From positions 1 through 12,864 of the forward strand of contig CAZINU010000020.1 of assembly GCA_964540725.1 (NCBI GenBank): a stretch of 12,864 bases of DNA. The letters are read 5' to 3'. The position numbers and the translations under genes were made by a program. The notes beneath the pieces are model-generated. The model was not told the DNA's origin and ran no database searches. It saw only the letters and a list, made by a program, of their open reading frames with translations. Source of the DNA: JANJWP01 sp964540725 (GTDB lineage: Bacteria > Patescibacteriota > Gracilibacteria > BD1-5 > UBA2023). Position 1 is the first letter of the stretch. Every line of letters begins with the position of its first letter. Of the stretch, positions 1-8,225 are shown in pieces.

Positions 1-482
1 TCGGGGTCACCATTCCCGGAGCGGAGCGGGTCGTCGAGGCGGGATACCGGCGAATCGGCGTGCTCGCGACCGAGGGAACGGTCCGTGTCCGGGCGTATAA
101 GGAACGGGTGCACATCCTGGACGATTCGGTCCACGTCCACGAAATCGCCGCTCCGGAACTCGTTCCGCTCATTGAGGCCGGCATTACCGATGGTCCGGAA
201 GTCGATGCGGTTCTCCGAAAGCATTTGGACGAATTCCGCGACATCGACGCTCTCGTACTCGGATGCACCCATTACCCGCTCGTTCGGAAGAGCGTCGAGA
301 AGCTCGTCGTGGGCACGTCCATCGTGGATCCCGGATTCGAGGCGGCAAGAAAATTCGAAGGTTACCTGGAACGACATCCCGAAATCGCGAAAACTATCTC
401 ACGATGAGGGCGGACGACCGTCGACATCGGACATTGGGGCGGGGTACCGGACGAATTCTCCCGCGAATTCCGAAGGGCGTAG
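1..482 (+). CDS. murI: Glutamate racemase, 5'-truncated by the window edge; one in-frame TGA
   Basis: Glutamate racemase interconverts L- and D-glutamate and supplies the D-Glu that MurD adds to the peptidoglycan stem peptide. The frame is open from base 3. It shows the family stretch around GVTIPGAERVV and RRIGVLATEGTV, then the catalytic-cysteine motif LGCTHYPL (bases about 258-281). The N-terminal half, including the first catalytic cysteine, lies outside the window. TGA at 405-407 would end the protein after the HPEIAKTISR helix, before the usual C-terminal segment. Reading through it adds 24 codons (GRTTVDIGHWGG..., ending PDEFSREFRRA) and a TAG at 480-482. A closing Phe-containing amphipathic helix is what racemase C-termini normally have, so I call the end at 482. 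Family assignment is firm; the readthrough end rests on the same pattern in four other genes. Confidence 0.88.
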
Positions 483-483
483 G

Positions 484-500
484 GCGGACGATCCGCTTTT
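484..500 (+). terminator. Weak hairpin with T-tract after murI
   Basis: GCGGA (484-488), a 3-base loop and TCCGC (492-496) are followed directly by TTTT (497-500), two bases after the murI TAG. The stem is only 5 bp, so this is a weak candidate. It lies in the 39-bp gap between convergent murI and the minus-strand gene ending at 522. Confidence 0.35.
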
Positions 501-521
501 CGTATTTCCGGAACGGCTCCG

Positions 522-2240
522 TTACGGATTCTTCCCGTGCGTCTCGATTTCCGGAATCAGGAGCTTCCGAAACGCTTCCTCCCCGTAAATTTCAACCGGC
601 CAAAGGATGGGAACGATTTCGCGGACGACTTGGGACCGCTTGTATTCGTAGTGGCTGGCACTCGAGCGCAGATCCTTTTCCGCCCTCACGTAACTGGGCA
701 AATCGAAAATCTGCACCTCGAGCGCCACGTTATAGCTCGAATTGCGGAACCGGTCGTCAAATTCGTTCACGAGCCGTTCGAGTTCGTGTACCAATGGTAC
801 CACCTCGCGCCGTTTCCGGCCGGTTTTCCGCCCTTCGAGGAGCAATTTTTCGAGCGCCCCTTCTATGGAACGGATGAGTTCCTTGACGGATTTGAGCTTA
901 TGGGGGACTTTCATAACCCCCTTCAGGCACCGATATCCTTTTTTCGTGTGGGAATTGTCGCTCCCGGTTACCCATTCGAGCGGCTCCTTCCAACTGGTGG
1001 ACCCGGTTCAGAGTTCGTTTTCAAGCAGGGCCTTGAGCGTTCTGATCCGAACCTTGTCAAACGAATCGACGACGATGATCATTCCCTTCTGATCGATGAT
1101 TTCGCCGAAACTCGAGAGCCCCTTGCGAAGGTATTTGTCAACGGCCGACGGGGCGTCTTTCATGCTCCGTATTTCCGCATGCACGATCGGAACCTTCGAA
1201 CGGTATTTGAACGCGTTGCGAAGCTTTCCGACGAATTCGGCGGACTCGACTTCCATGGCGGTAAATCCCGGCTTGGGAACGTCGGAAAAAACGTAGTCGC
1301 CGTTTTCGAATCCCCAATAGACGGTCCGGCTCTCGGTATGCTCGTAGAGCAGGTTGTTCGGACGGATTTGCCGGATTGACGGAAGCGGAACCCTGTTACT
1401 CGTCGATGCCGAATGGTCGAAGAACGACGACACCTTGCGTTCGAGAAATTCTGCGTCGATGAGCAGGTTTTGATACTCGGGCGTCTGTTCGTAGTCCTGG
1501 TAGAGGTCGGCCAATCCGAACAGCCGCTGGATTTCGTACTGCGCCTTCCGCAGCTCGACCGGAGCGTTCGGATGCGCGCCCGTTCGGTGGCACTCCTCGC
1601 GAAAATGTTCGAATTCGATAAAAACCGAAAACAGTTGTCTCGGCGAAAGACGGGTTTCCCCAATGGCGTGAAGGCTTTCGAAATACTCCCGACTCTTGAG
1701 AAGCTCCCGGATTTCCGGCGAGACGACGGAAAGTCGGTCAGTTACGTGCTTACGGGCCAAATCGAGTTTTTCGGAAAATCGCCGCTCGATCGAATCGAGT
1801 CAGAATTTTTCGATTTCCTCGCGCGAGAGGTTGAGCTTGTTCCCCATCCAGAACTGGTAATTGCGATCCTGCTCGGCGGTGGGAATCTTTCCTTCGGCCA
1901 ATTCGTACGCTCCGATCGAACGGGCCGTAACGATGAATTCCTTTCGGTATTCGCTCACGAAGGTGGGACTCAGGAACGGATGGCGGGTTTTCGGGCGGAG
2001 GAGCTTTGAAAACTCGGTTTCCACCGATTCCTTTCGCCGCTTCGTCCGCTCCTCGGCATCAATGGTCGCCAACGCCCCCTTCCGATCAGCATTGTCCGGA
2101 TTCGAAAGGATGGCCTCGATTCGACGTTTGGTAAAGATTTCGAGCGGCAATCCGAGGAGTCCCGACAAAACGCCCGCTTCGAGCTTCAAAAGATCCGGGG
2201 CGGCAATAACGACGGGGGGAGTTCGGCACGGAGTCGACAT
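522..2240 (-). CDS. Divergent RelA/SpoT-like protein, 572 codons with two in-frame TGA codons
   Basis: Three open segments (2297-1800, 1760-1008, 914-522) lie in one frame, separated only by TGA at 1802-1800 (codon 147) and 1010-1008 (codon 411). The 13 codons after the first TGA and the 31 after the second contain no stop, so I read one protein ending in TAA at 524-522. I chose ATG 2240 because a candidate promoter starts RNA near 2262; ATG 2270 and TTG 2297 are alternatives. The N-terminal ~330 residues are helical and unrecognised. The second half resembles a RelA/SpoT nucleotidyltransferase: AEIRSMKD (355-362), DKYLRKG (368-374), IIDQKGMIIVVDS (381-393), GYRCLKGV (435-442), EVQIFD (508-513) and SHYEYKR (529-535), compared with the family's 'i.D..G.RiV', 'GYrs.H', 'EiQi.t' and 'H..YK'. 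The GYRS-H histidine is absent, so (p)ppGpp synthesis is not assured. The fold is inference from motif order; a single long gene is well supported. Confidence 0.72.
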
Positions 2241-2261
2241 GGGGGCGTTTTCGATTATTAT
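2234..2261 (+). promoter_or_regulatory. Sigma70-type promoter for murD
   Basis: TCGACA (2234-2239) and TATTAT (2256-2261) are separated by 16 bp and lie 38 bases upstream of the murD ATG. The -35 element overlaps the start codon of the divergent minus-strand gene, so the two promoters sit back to back within 64 bp. Confidence 0.45.
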
Positions 2262-2268
2262 CGGGGGC

Positions 2269-2297
2269 ATTCTATCACGAACGGCAAAAATCCGCAA
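2269..2297 (-). promoter_or_regulatory. Sigma70-type promoter for the RelA/SpoT-like gene
   Basis: On the minus strand, TTGCGG (2297-2292) and TAGAAT (2274-2269) are separated by 17 bp. Transcription would begin near 2262 and give a leader of about 22 bases before ATG 2240. This start site excludes the upstream ATG at 2270. Confidence 0.45.
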
Positions 2298-2299
2298 CC

Positions 2300-3634
2300 A
2301 TGCTCTGTTTCTATGGAAAAGCCCGCGTCGGCGACGCGTGCGTCGCGCTCGCGAAATCGCTCGGCATCGACATCGTTCAGAAGGACGACGCCGACGCCGA
2401 TTTCGATGCGGGTAGCTTCGACGCGGTCATTCCCACCCCGGGCGTCCCGCCCTCCAACCGGGCGTACGCGGCCGACAACGTCCTTTCGGAACTCGACTTC
2501 GCCCACCGGTACCTGCCGGGAGGATTCAAGATCGTAACGGTCACGGGAACGGACGGAAAATCGACGACTTCCTGGATTCTCTTCGAACTCCTGCGACGGG
2601 AATACGGCGACGACCGGGTCTTCTTGTCGGGGAATTTCGAGATTCCCTTCTCCGAAACCGTCCGAACCATCCGCGAAAGGAGGTTGAAGCGGGGTATCGT
2701 CGTGATCGAAGCGTCGAGCTTCATGCTCCACAACGTCGGAACGCCGTCCTCGCTCCGTTCGCTTTCGAAATTGCCGCCCGGGGAACGTTCGGACGGATTC
2801 GGAACGGACCATTCGATATTCACCAACCTCGAAAGCGACCATCTGAATTGGCACTCCGGCCTTTCGGAATACTTCGAAGACAAGTTCCGCATGGTCCGAT
2901 TGACGTCCGGGACGGCCGTGGTGAACGCCCAAGTGCGCGAGCGGGCGCGATCGTGGGGGTCGGAATTTCCCCCCCTGCCGCAAATCCGGTTTTTCGGAAC
3001 GTCGGAAAATCTGAAAGACCGGACGGACGGATCGGACGTCGTCGTCTCGGGTCGGAAAAAGTACTGAATGGACGAAACCCGGTTCCACGGACTCCATAAC
3101 GCGCTGAACGTTCTTTCGGCGACGGTCGTGACGAACGCCCTTCGAATCTGTTCGAAGCGGACCCGGGCGTATTTGCGGGACATCGGGGGTCTCGCCCACC
3201 GGCTCGAAACCGTCTCGGCCGCACGGGGCGTCACGTTCGTGGACGATTCGAAGTCCACGTCGTGCCAGAGCCTGAAAGCCGCCCTTTCGGCCTTCGCGCC
3301 CAAAACGGTCCGACTTATCGCCGGAGGTTCGGACAAGGGCGATCCGTTCGAAGGGCTTGCGAAGCCGCTCGGGGAAAAAACCGCCTTCGCGGCGCTCATT
3401 GGGGCGACCGCCGACCGGCTTGCCCGAATATGCGAAGAAGCGGGGGTTCCCTACCGCATCTGCGCTTCGATGGACGAAGCCGTCCGAGCAGCCGCCGAAG
3501 GCGCGAAACCGGGCGATATCGTCCTTCTTTCTCCCGGCTGCGCGAGTTTCGGGATGTTCCGCGACTATCTGGACCGGGCGGAAAAATTCCGCGAAGCGGT
3601 TCGGTCGCTCGAATCGGAAACGCCCGCGAAATAG
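2300..3634 (+). CDS. murD: UDP-N-acetylmuramoylalanine--D-glutamate ligase, one in-frame TGA
   Basis: MurD is the ATP-dependent cytoplasmic ligase that adds D-Glu to UDP-MurNAc-L-Ala. The ATP P-loop GTDGKSTT is at residues 83-90, followed by IEASSF (136-141) and NLESDHLNWH (176-185). A TGA at 3065-3067 (codon 256) follows RKKY. The very next codon continues in frame with MDETRFHGLHNALN, which holds the family's G-x-HN-x-x-N motif. HRLE (300-303), DDSKST (315-320; usually NDSKATN) and LLSPGCASFGMF near the end follow. Central and C-terminal Mur domains are therefore on opposite sides of the TGA, and neither half could work alone. Total 444 residues, normal for MurD, ending in TAG. No Shine-Dalgarno precedes the ATG. 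The conserved Arg of HRLE is encoded by CGG, so CGG is not reassigned. Confidence 0.93.
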
Positions 3635-3654
3635 GCATGCCCGCATTCGGGACT

Positions 3655-3696
3655 TCGAAACGAAAAACCGCCCATCCGGGCGGTTTTTCGTTTCGA
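3655..3696. terminator. Strong bidirectional terminator between murD and the NlpC/P60 gene
   Basis: A 19-bp perfect inverted repeat has left arm 3655-3673, loop ATCC and right arm 3678-3696. Its core is ACCGCCC/GGGCGGT flanked by AAAAA on the left and TTTTT on the right, so it has a T-tract in both directions. It sits between the murD TAG (3634) and the TAG of the convergent gene (3702) and can serve both. Confidence 0.88.
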
Positions 3697-3701
3697 TCGA
3701 A

Positions 3702-5672
3702 CTATGCGACCTTCGTTTCGGGCATCGCGGAAGCGACTTTCATTCGGGACGGCTTGGAACGGAGTTCGATAAGCCGTTCGAGCATTCGCTGATCTTCCCG
3801 CTGAAGCCGGAGAAGTTCGGAAGACGCCCCGTTCACGACATGGACGCCGCCAATGACGACGCCGTCACCGCCCATTCGGACCTGCTGACGAAGATCGGAA
3901 ATTTTTCCCTGAAGTTCGAAACGCTTCGATTCGATCAATCCGATATGGAATTTCGTTTCGGCATCGGCGATGCGGACATCTAGAATTCCTGCGACCATAT
4001 GGAGCTTCGAGAGCGTCGAGGCCGCACCCGGAGCTTTCGCAGCGGCAAGTTTCCCGAAGTGTTCGATATTGCGCTCTACCATCGCCCGTTCGCTTTGAAG
4101 CTTCTTAAGCGCTCCTTTGAGGAGAGCGATTTCGGAGGGCGTCGAGAAGGATTCGTCGTTAGCGGCTTCGGCATCCCGAAGGGACGCGAGAGCTTCCACT
4201 GCGGAATTCGGAGCGGGTCGGAACGACGCCTTTCGGAACGGGTTAGGAACTTCGGCCTCCTGGGCGGGCATAGCCGGCGGTATCGGCTGAACCGCCGGAA
4301 CGGCGGACGGGGCCGATTCGGATTTGACTGGAACGGCGGATTCCGGAAGCCTGGGTCCGACCGAGGCTTCGTACGAATCGAGCGTTTCGGAAAATTTGAG
4401 CGCCGGCACGGACGGGGGTTCCGATATCTGAACGTTTTCGACGACGGTTTCAAGCGGCGCTTGGGCGACACGGATGAGCGGTTGGGTCGCCCGAGGTTTG
4501 GATTTTCGAAAATCCGGGGCCGAACGGAGCTTTTTGCCCGGAACCTCCTCGGCATGCGCGCTCGGGATGACGGCGGAAACGGCCGCCTCGGCTACGCGGG
4601 CGACAACCTTGGTCGCAGCGGAAGCGACGGTTTCGTAACGGGGCTTTTCCATTTTTTCGGATCCGTCCGCCCGTGCGACCATTACGCCGGTCCCGACGGA
4701 ATCGTCGACCGGAGCGACCGAGTCGAGGAACTTCGGCGTCGCGACGGAAAGGCCGGCGAGATTCATGGAAATCCGCCGTTTCATGACCCTTCCCGTCGTC
4801 GAAGACGCGTCGAGAACGTCGACGTACCCGCCGGAGGGCGTTCCGAGCGCGATGGCGACGTGCGTGGTTTTTCCGTTTTTCTCAAGATAAACGAAGTCTC
4901 CGTACCGAACGTCCGAACGTTTTTTCGGGACGGAAAACCCCTTCCGAAGCCCGGCGGCGGTCGTATCGAAGGATTCGCCTACGATGCCGAGCCGCTTCAT
5001 AGATTCGACGACGAGTTGGGAGCAATCGATATACCGGTTCCCGCTTCCTCCAAGAAGGTATGGCTTCCCTTCGTGCTCTTCCGCCGCTCGGACGAACCGG
5101 TCGCGAGCGGCTTCCGCGGCGGAGGCGAGTTTGGTGGAAAACCGCATGGGAGAGGCTTCCGACGCTTCGGAAGCTAAAAGGATGGGTTGGTCGGCCGTCG
5201 AAGCCGTAATCCGTTTCGGTTCGATCGAGCTCAACGCTTCGCGGATCATCCGGGCATCTTCCTCGTTCTGGGCCAATAGGTAGGCGCCCCCGAGGCGAAG
5301 CGCTCCCGCGTGTTTGAGACGTTCTCCGCGTTCATCGATGAGCAGTCTCCAATCTCTTGATCCGAACGCTTCTTTGGCGAATTTTTCCACGCCGGTCCGT
5401 TTCGTTACGACCCTCCATTCGCGAGCACGGACGTCGGCCGCCGTTAACTGCGGTGCTAAAACCGGGACGGTCGGAACGTGATCCGAAGAAAACGCGGATT
5501 CGAAAACCTCCGCCGAGGGGGCCGGAGATGCCGCGGCAAAGCCCGCCGTAGCGGAAAGACCGACGATTCCGGCAACCCGGCGCGCGGCTGCAAGCACGTT
5601 CGAGGACGACGAGCCGGCGTTCCGGGCGGACGACTGGGATCCGAGATGTCGCAAAAGAGACTGGCGATTCAT
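3702..5672 (-). CDS. Secreted LysM-like / NlpC-P60 peptidoglycan hydrolase with coiled-coil tail
   Basis: This 656-residue protein has a hydrophobic N-terminal segment at about 25-50 (VAGIVGLSATAGFAAAS, followed by Ala/Pro-rich sequence), consistent with export. Residues ~86-135 (EWRVV... to ...LGGAYLLA) look like a divergent LysM peptidoglycan-binding domain. Residues ~195-300 form an NlpC/P60 cysteine peptidase: PYLLGGSGNRYIDCSQL has catalytic Cys217, GDFVYL is followed by THVAIALG with His271, then VLDASS. Such enzymes cleave stem-peptide bonds between gamma-D-Glu and meso-diaminopimelate or an equivalent. A low-complexity Ala/Pro/Val/Ser-rich linker (~320-490) follows, then a helical, probably coiled-coil region (~510-645). 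The tail is much longer than in ordinary NlpC/P60 enzymes and may anchor or regulate it. No in-frame TGA; it ends in TAG. Neighbouring mur genes fit a cell-wall role. No Shine-Dalgarno before ATG 5672. Confidence 0.87.
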   Translation of the reverse strand: MNRQSLLRHLGSQSSARNAGSSSSNVLAAARRVAGIVGLSATAGFAAASPAPSAEVFESAFSSDHVPTVPVLAPQLTAADVRAREWRVVTKRTGVEKFAKEAFGSRDWRLLIDERGERLKHAGALRLGGAYLLAQNEEDARMIREALSSIEPKRITASTADQPILLASEASEASPMRFSTKLASAAEAARDRFVRAAEEHEGKPYLLGGSGNRYIDCSQLVVESMKRLGIVGESFDTTAAGLRKGFSVPKKRSDVRYGDFVYLEKNGKTTHVAIALGTPSGGYVDVLDASSTTGRVMKRRISMNLAGLSVATPKFLDSVAPVDDSVGTGVMVARADGSEKMEKPRYETVASAATKVVARVAEAAVSAVIPSAHAEEVPGKKLRSAPDFRKSKPRATQPLIRVAQAPLETVVENVQISEPPSVPALKFSETLDSYEASVGPRLPESAVPVKSESAPSAVPAVQPIPPAMPAQEAEVPNPFRKASFRPAPNSAVEALASLRDAEAANDESFSTPSEIALLKGALKKLQSERAMVERNIEHFGKLAAAKAPGAASTLSKLHMVAGILDVRIADAETKFHIGLIESKRFELQGKISDLRQQVRMGGDGVVIGGVHVVNGASSELLRLQREDQRMLERLIELRSKPSRMKVASAMPETKVA

Positions 5673-5753
5673 ACCGAGAGGGGGTTGGAAATCGGTGTTT
5701 TCCCGTATTTTCCGAGACGGATTCGACCGGCGTCTCCGAAAAACTCGTGCGCG

Positions 5754-5781
5754 ATAATAAAACGCAGAATGGGTTTGTCAA
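5754..5781 (-). promoter_or_regulatory. Sigma70-type promoter for the NlpC/P60 gene
   Basis: On the minus strand, a consensus -35 TTGACA (5781-5776) and TATTAT (5759-5754) are separated by 16 bp. The predicted start near 5747 leaves a leader of about 75 bases. That leader contains a 6-bp inverted repeat CGTCTC/GAGACG (arms 5714-5719 and 5731-5736). The strongest promoter match in the window. Confidence 0.65.
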
Positions 5782-5869
5782 GTGCTTTTGGTACTTTTTT
5801 TAAGAAACGGGCGACGCGCCTTCCGTCGGAGGGCTGGAATTTTCAAAAAAAAACGGTAGAGTCCGGGGT

Positions 5870-7303
5870 ATGGAACGCACTGGAAAACACTTGCACGTCG
5901 TCGGAATCGGCGGCATCGGGGTTTCGGCCGTAGCGCGGTACTACGCGCAAGCCGGATGGACCGTTTCGGGATCGGACGGCGCGGAATCGGCCGTTACGCG
6001 GGCGCTCGGAAACGAGGGTATCCGCGTTTCGATCGGACATTCGGCGGAGAACCTCCCGAAAAACGCCTCCCTCGTCGTCTATTCCGAAGCGGTCATCACC
6101 AAGCCCGATCTTCCGAAAGAGGAGCAGCTGCTCTCGAATCCCGAAATCCGAGCGGCAACCGAGCGTGGAATACGACGTCTTTCGTACCCCGAAGCCCTCG
6201 CGGAACTTTTCAACGGCAAGCGCGGCATCGCGGTGGCCGGAAGTCACGGAAAATCGACGACCACCGCCATGATCGGGACGGCCCTTTTGGAATCGGGTGC
6301 CGGAGGATCGACCGTCGTCGGAACCCAAGTTCCCCAATTCGGCGGAAAGAACGGGCATTTCGAACCCGAAAGCGACCGGTTCGTCATCGAAGCCTGCGAA
6401 TACCGCCGCTCGTTTTTGCGGTACGAGCCCGAAATCGCGGTCGTTACGAATATCGACCTCGACCACCTCGACTACTACCGGGACCTCGACGACTATCTCG
6501 ACGCCTTCGAATCGTTCCTTTCCAAAACGAGGCGGGCGGCCGTATTTTCGGCGGACTGCGAAAATTCCAAAAAGGTCGCGGCGTCGCCGAGCGCCTGGCA
6601 TTTGGACCGATACTTCGTTTCAAAAGACGGGTGAGTAACCATGATTCCGAAGGGTGCCCGACCGGTTGGAACTTCCGCGGAATTCGACAAAGTCGTTCTT
6701 TGGGAGACCCTTTTGCCAACGGTACGGCTCCAGGTTCCGGGCGAGCACTTGGCCCAAGATGCCCGGCTCGCGTACGTCGCCCTTCTGCTCTCGGGCATCC
6801 CCCAAGAAACGATCGCCCCCGCCATGGAAAGATACCGGGGATCTTGGCGTCGGAGCGAACTCGTGGGGACGACCGAAAACGGCAACGTCGTCATTTCCGA
6901 CTACGGCCACCACCCCGCGGAAATCCGCCCCACCCTCGCCGCCATCAAGTCGAAATATCCCGACCGGAAACTCTTCGTCGCGTTCCAGCCCCACCAGCAT
7001 TCCCGAACCCGCGAACTCCTCCGCGAGTTCGCGACGGCGTTCGACGCCGCGGACGAACTCCTCGTTCCCGACATCTACTTTTCCCGCGATAAGAAGGAAG
7101 ACGTGGAGTGGATGACCGTCGGACGGCTTTTGGAGACGCTCGCGGTCCGATACCCGCGCGTCCGGGGCGGAAACGGTCTCGACGCGGCCCTTGCCGAACT
7201 GCTCGCGTTCGACGCGGAAAATCCCGGCAAAGCCGCGTTCGTGCTGCTCGGCGCCGGGAACGTGGACGATATGCGGTATCGGATTCCGTTCGTCCGCTCT
7301 TAA
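5870..7303 (+). CDS. murC: UDP-N-acetylmuramate--L-alanine ligase, one in-frame TGA
   Basis: MurC joins L-Ala to UDP-MurNAc, the first stem-peptide step, in the cytoplasm. The dinucleotide-like N-terminus HVVGIGGIGVSAVA (9-22), P-loop GSHGKSTT (124-131), EACEYR (174-179) and TNIDLDHLDYY (193-203) identify it. TGA at 6632-6634 (codon 255) follows SKDG. The frame continues as VTMIPKGARPV and then shows MurC-specific second-half motifs: WRRSELVG (326-333), DYGHHPAEI (344-352) and FQPHQHSRT (372-380). The whole is 477 residues, the normal MurC length, ending in TAA. The usual G-x-HN-x-x-N segment is altered to GEHLAQDARLA (291-301). No Shine-Dalgarno is seen. The last four bases (TTAA) are shared with the stop of convergent pcm. 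An ATG two codons after the TGA is not a credible independent start, since it would yield only the C-terminal part. Confidence 0.93.
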
Positions 7304-7917
7304 CGGAGGGGAACGAACACGAATCCCGGAAACTCCTCGGCCCGCACGGCGCCGTCCGAGTCTTTCGACACGCTCCAAACCGACCCGCGTACCGGGATGA
7401 CGAGTTTCCCTCCCGGTGCGAGCTGGTCGGTAAGCCCTTCGGGAAATTCGGAGGCCGACGCCGAGACGAGAATGCGATCGAACCGTTCTGAAGGAATTCC
7501 GACGACGTCCTTCCGAGCCGGAAGGATTCGAACGTTCCGAAGGGGGTATTTGGCGAGATTCGCGCGACCGAAACGGACGAGTTCCGGAACGATTTCGAGT
7601 CCCGTTACCGACCCGGAAGGACCGACGATGTGGCTCAAGAGCGCAGTCGTCCACCCGGAACCGCTTCCTACGTCGAGCACGCGGTCGCCGGGACGGGCGG
7701 ACAAAAGCTCCAACATGAACGCCACCGTGGAGGGCTGCGAGACGGTTTGCCCGTATCCGATGGAAAGCGGATAGTCGGCGTACGCTTCGGGCCCGTATTC
7801 CGGAAGCACGAAATCGGCGCGGTCCGCAAAACGGAACGCCTGAAACACCGGGTCCGACGCGATGGCGAGCGCGCCCCGAAGCGACCTCGCAAGCGCGAGT
7901 TTTTCGGATTCGGACAT
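7300..7917 (-). CDS. pcm: Protein-L-isoaspartate O-methyltransferase
   Basis: Pcm uses S-adenosylmethionine to methylate isoaspartyl residues in aged proteins and so start their repair. The 205-residue length is typical. The substrate-side signature IGYGQTVSQPSTVAFMLELL is at 53-72, SAM-binding motif I LDVGSGSGWTTALL at 81-94 with the acidic GLEIV (106-110) following, and LAPGGKLVIPVR (166-177) near the end. The ATG overlaps the stop of the upstream 98-aa gene as TAATG, which suggests translational coupling in a minus-strand operon. It ends in TAA, overlapping the murC stop by four bases. No in-frame TGA. Related SAM methyltransferases are a remote alternative, but the SQP signature is specific. 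Confidence 0.92.
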   Translation of the reverse strand: MSESEKLALARSLRGALAIASDPVFQAFRFADRADFVLPEYGPEAYADYPLSIGYGQTVSQPSTVAFMLELLSARPGDRVLDVGSGSGWTTALLSHIVGPSGSVTGLEIVPELVRFGRANLAKYPLRNVRILPARKDVVGIPSERFDRILVSASASEFPEGLTDQLAPGGKLVIPVRGSVWSVSKDSDGAVRAEEFPGFVFVPLR

Positions 7918-8213
7918 TATCCGAAATGGATGGAATGCGGCACGAGCGCTTCGCGTTCGTGGGCACGGTGCGGATTCGCCATTCGCAGCGCGGTTTTCGC
8001 TCCCGGTCCGAAGGCGGTTTCCACGGCACCTATGAGCGCGGAACCGTGCCCGTACGAAGAAAGCAGGTGGAGCGCGTACTTCTTATCGACCGAAACGGTG
8101 GCCGAACGGGCCGATTCGTCCCACGAAACGCCCGTGACGTGGTCGAGGACGAGTTCTTTCGTATCCCGATCCCTTACGGATTCGAGAATTTTCGTTTTCA
8201 AATCGGAGGACAT
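7917..8213 (-). CDS. 98-aa conserved-looking protein upstream of pcm, possibly DnaA domain I/DciA-like
   Basis: A 98-residue protein beginning MSSDLKTKILESV and ending in PHSIHFG. No catalytic motif is visible. The pattern of an N-terminal helix, the strand ATVSVD, a helix KKYALHLLSSYGHGSALIGAVETAFG and a final strand TALRM resembles the small alpha/beta fold of DnaA domain I or DciA-like proteins. This is a shape comparison, not a recognised signature. The charged tail ANPHRAHEREALVPHSIHFG is distinctive. It lies 12 bases downstream of the 124-aa gene and its TAA overlaps the pcm ATG, so it belongs to that operon. Function unknown; the gene itself is well supported by tight packing. Confidence 0.78.
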   Translation of the reverse strand: MSSDLKTKILESVRDRDTKELVLDHVTGVSWDESARSATVSVDKKYALHLLSSYGHGSALIGAVETAFGPGAKTALRMANPHRAHEREALVPHSIHFG

Positions 8214-8225
8214 GCGTCGAAACGG

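Noticed and set aside
2258..3646. Long antisense ORF (462 codons) opposite murD
   Set aside because: It is a reverse-frame shadow of murD, Arg/Gly/Phe-rich with no recognisable domain. Similar shadows occur opposite the NlpC/P60 gene (3999-5177), murC/pcm (6620-8029) and the secreted gene (11584-12738).
5857..5870. TAGAGT as -10 box for a leaderless murC transcript
   Set aside because: No acceptable -35 at 16-18 bp upstream. An alternative TTGTCA at 5775-5780 also lacks a good -10, so I assign no murC promoter.
3060..6640. murD and murC as frameshifted or decaying pseudogenes
   Set aside because: The reading frame is retained across each TGA and all motifs on both sides are intact. Decay would also produce indels and TAA or TAG interruptions, and none is seen.
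5870..7303. CGA/CGG reassigned to Trp, as in some Absconditabacterales
   Set aside because: CGG encodes the conserved Arg in MurD HRLE and in MurC WRRSE, and CGA encodes the Arg in MurC HSRT.
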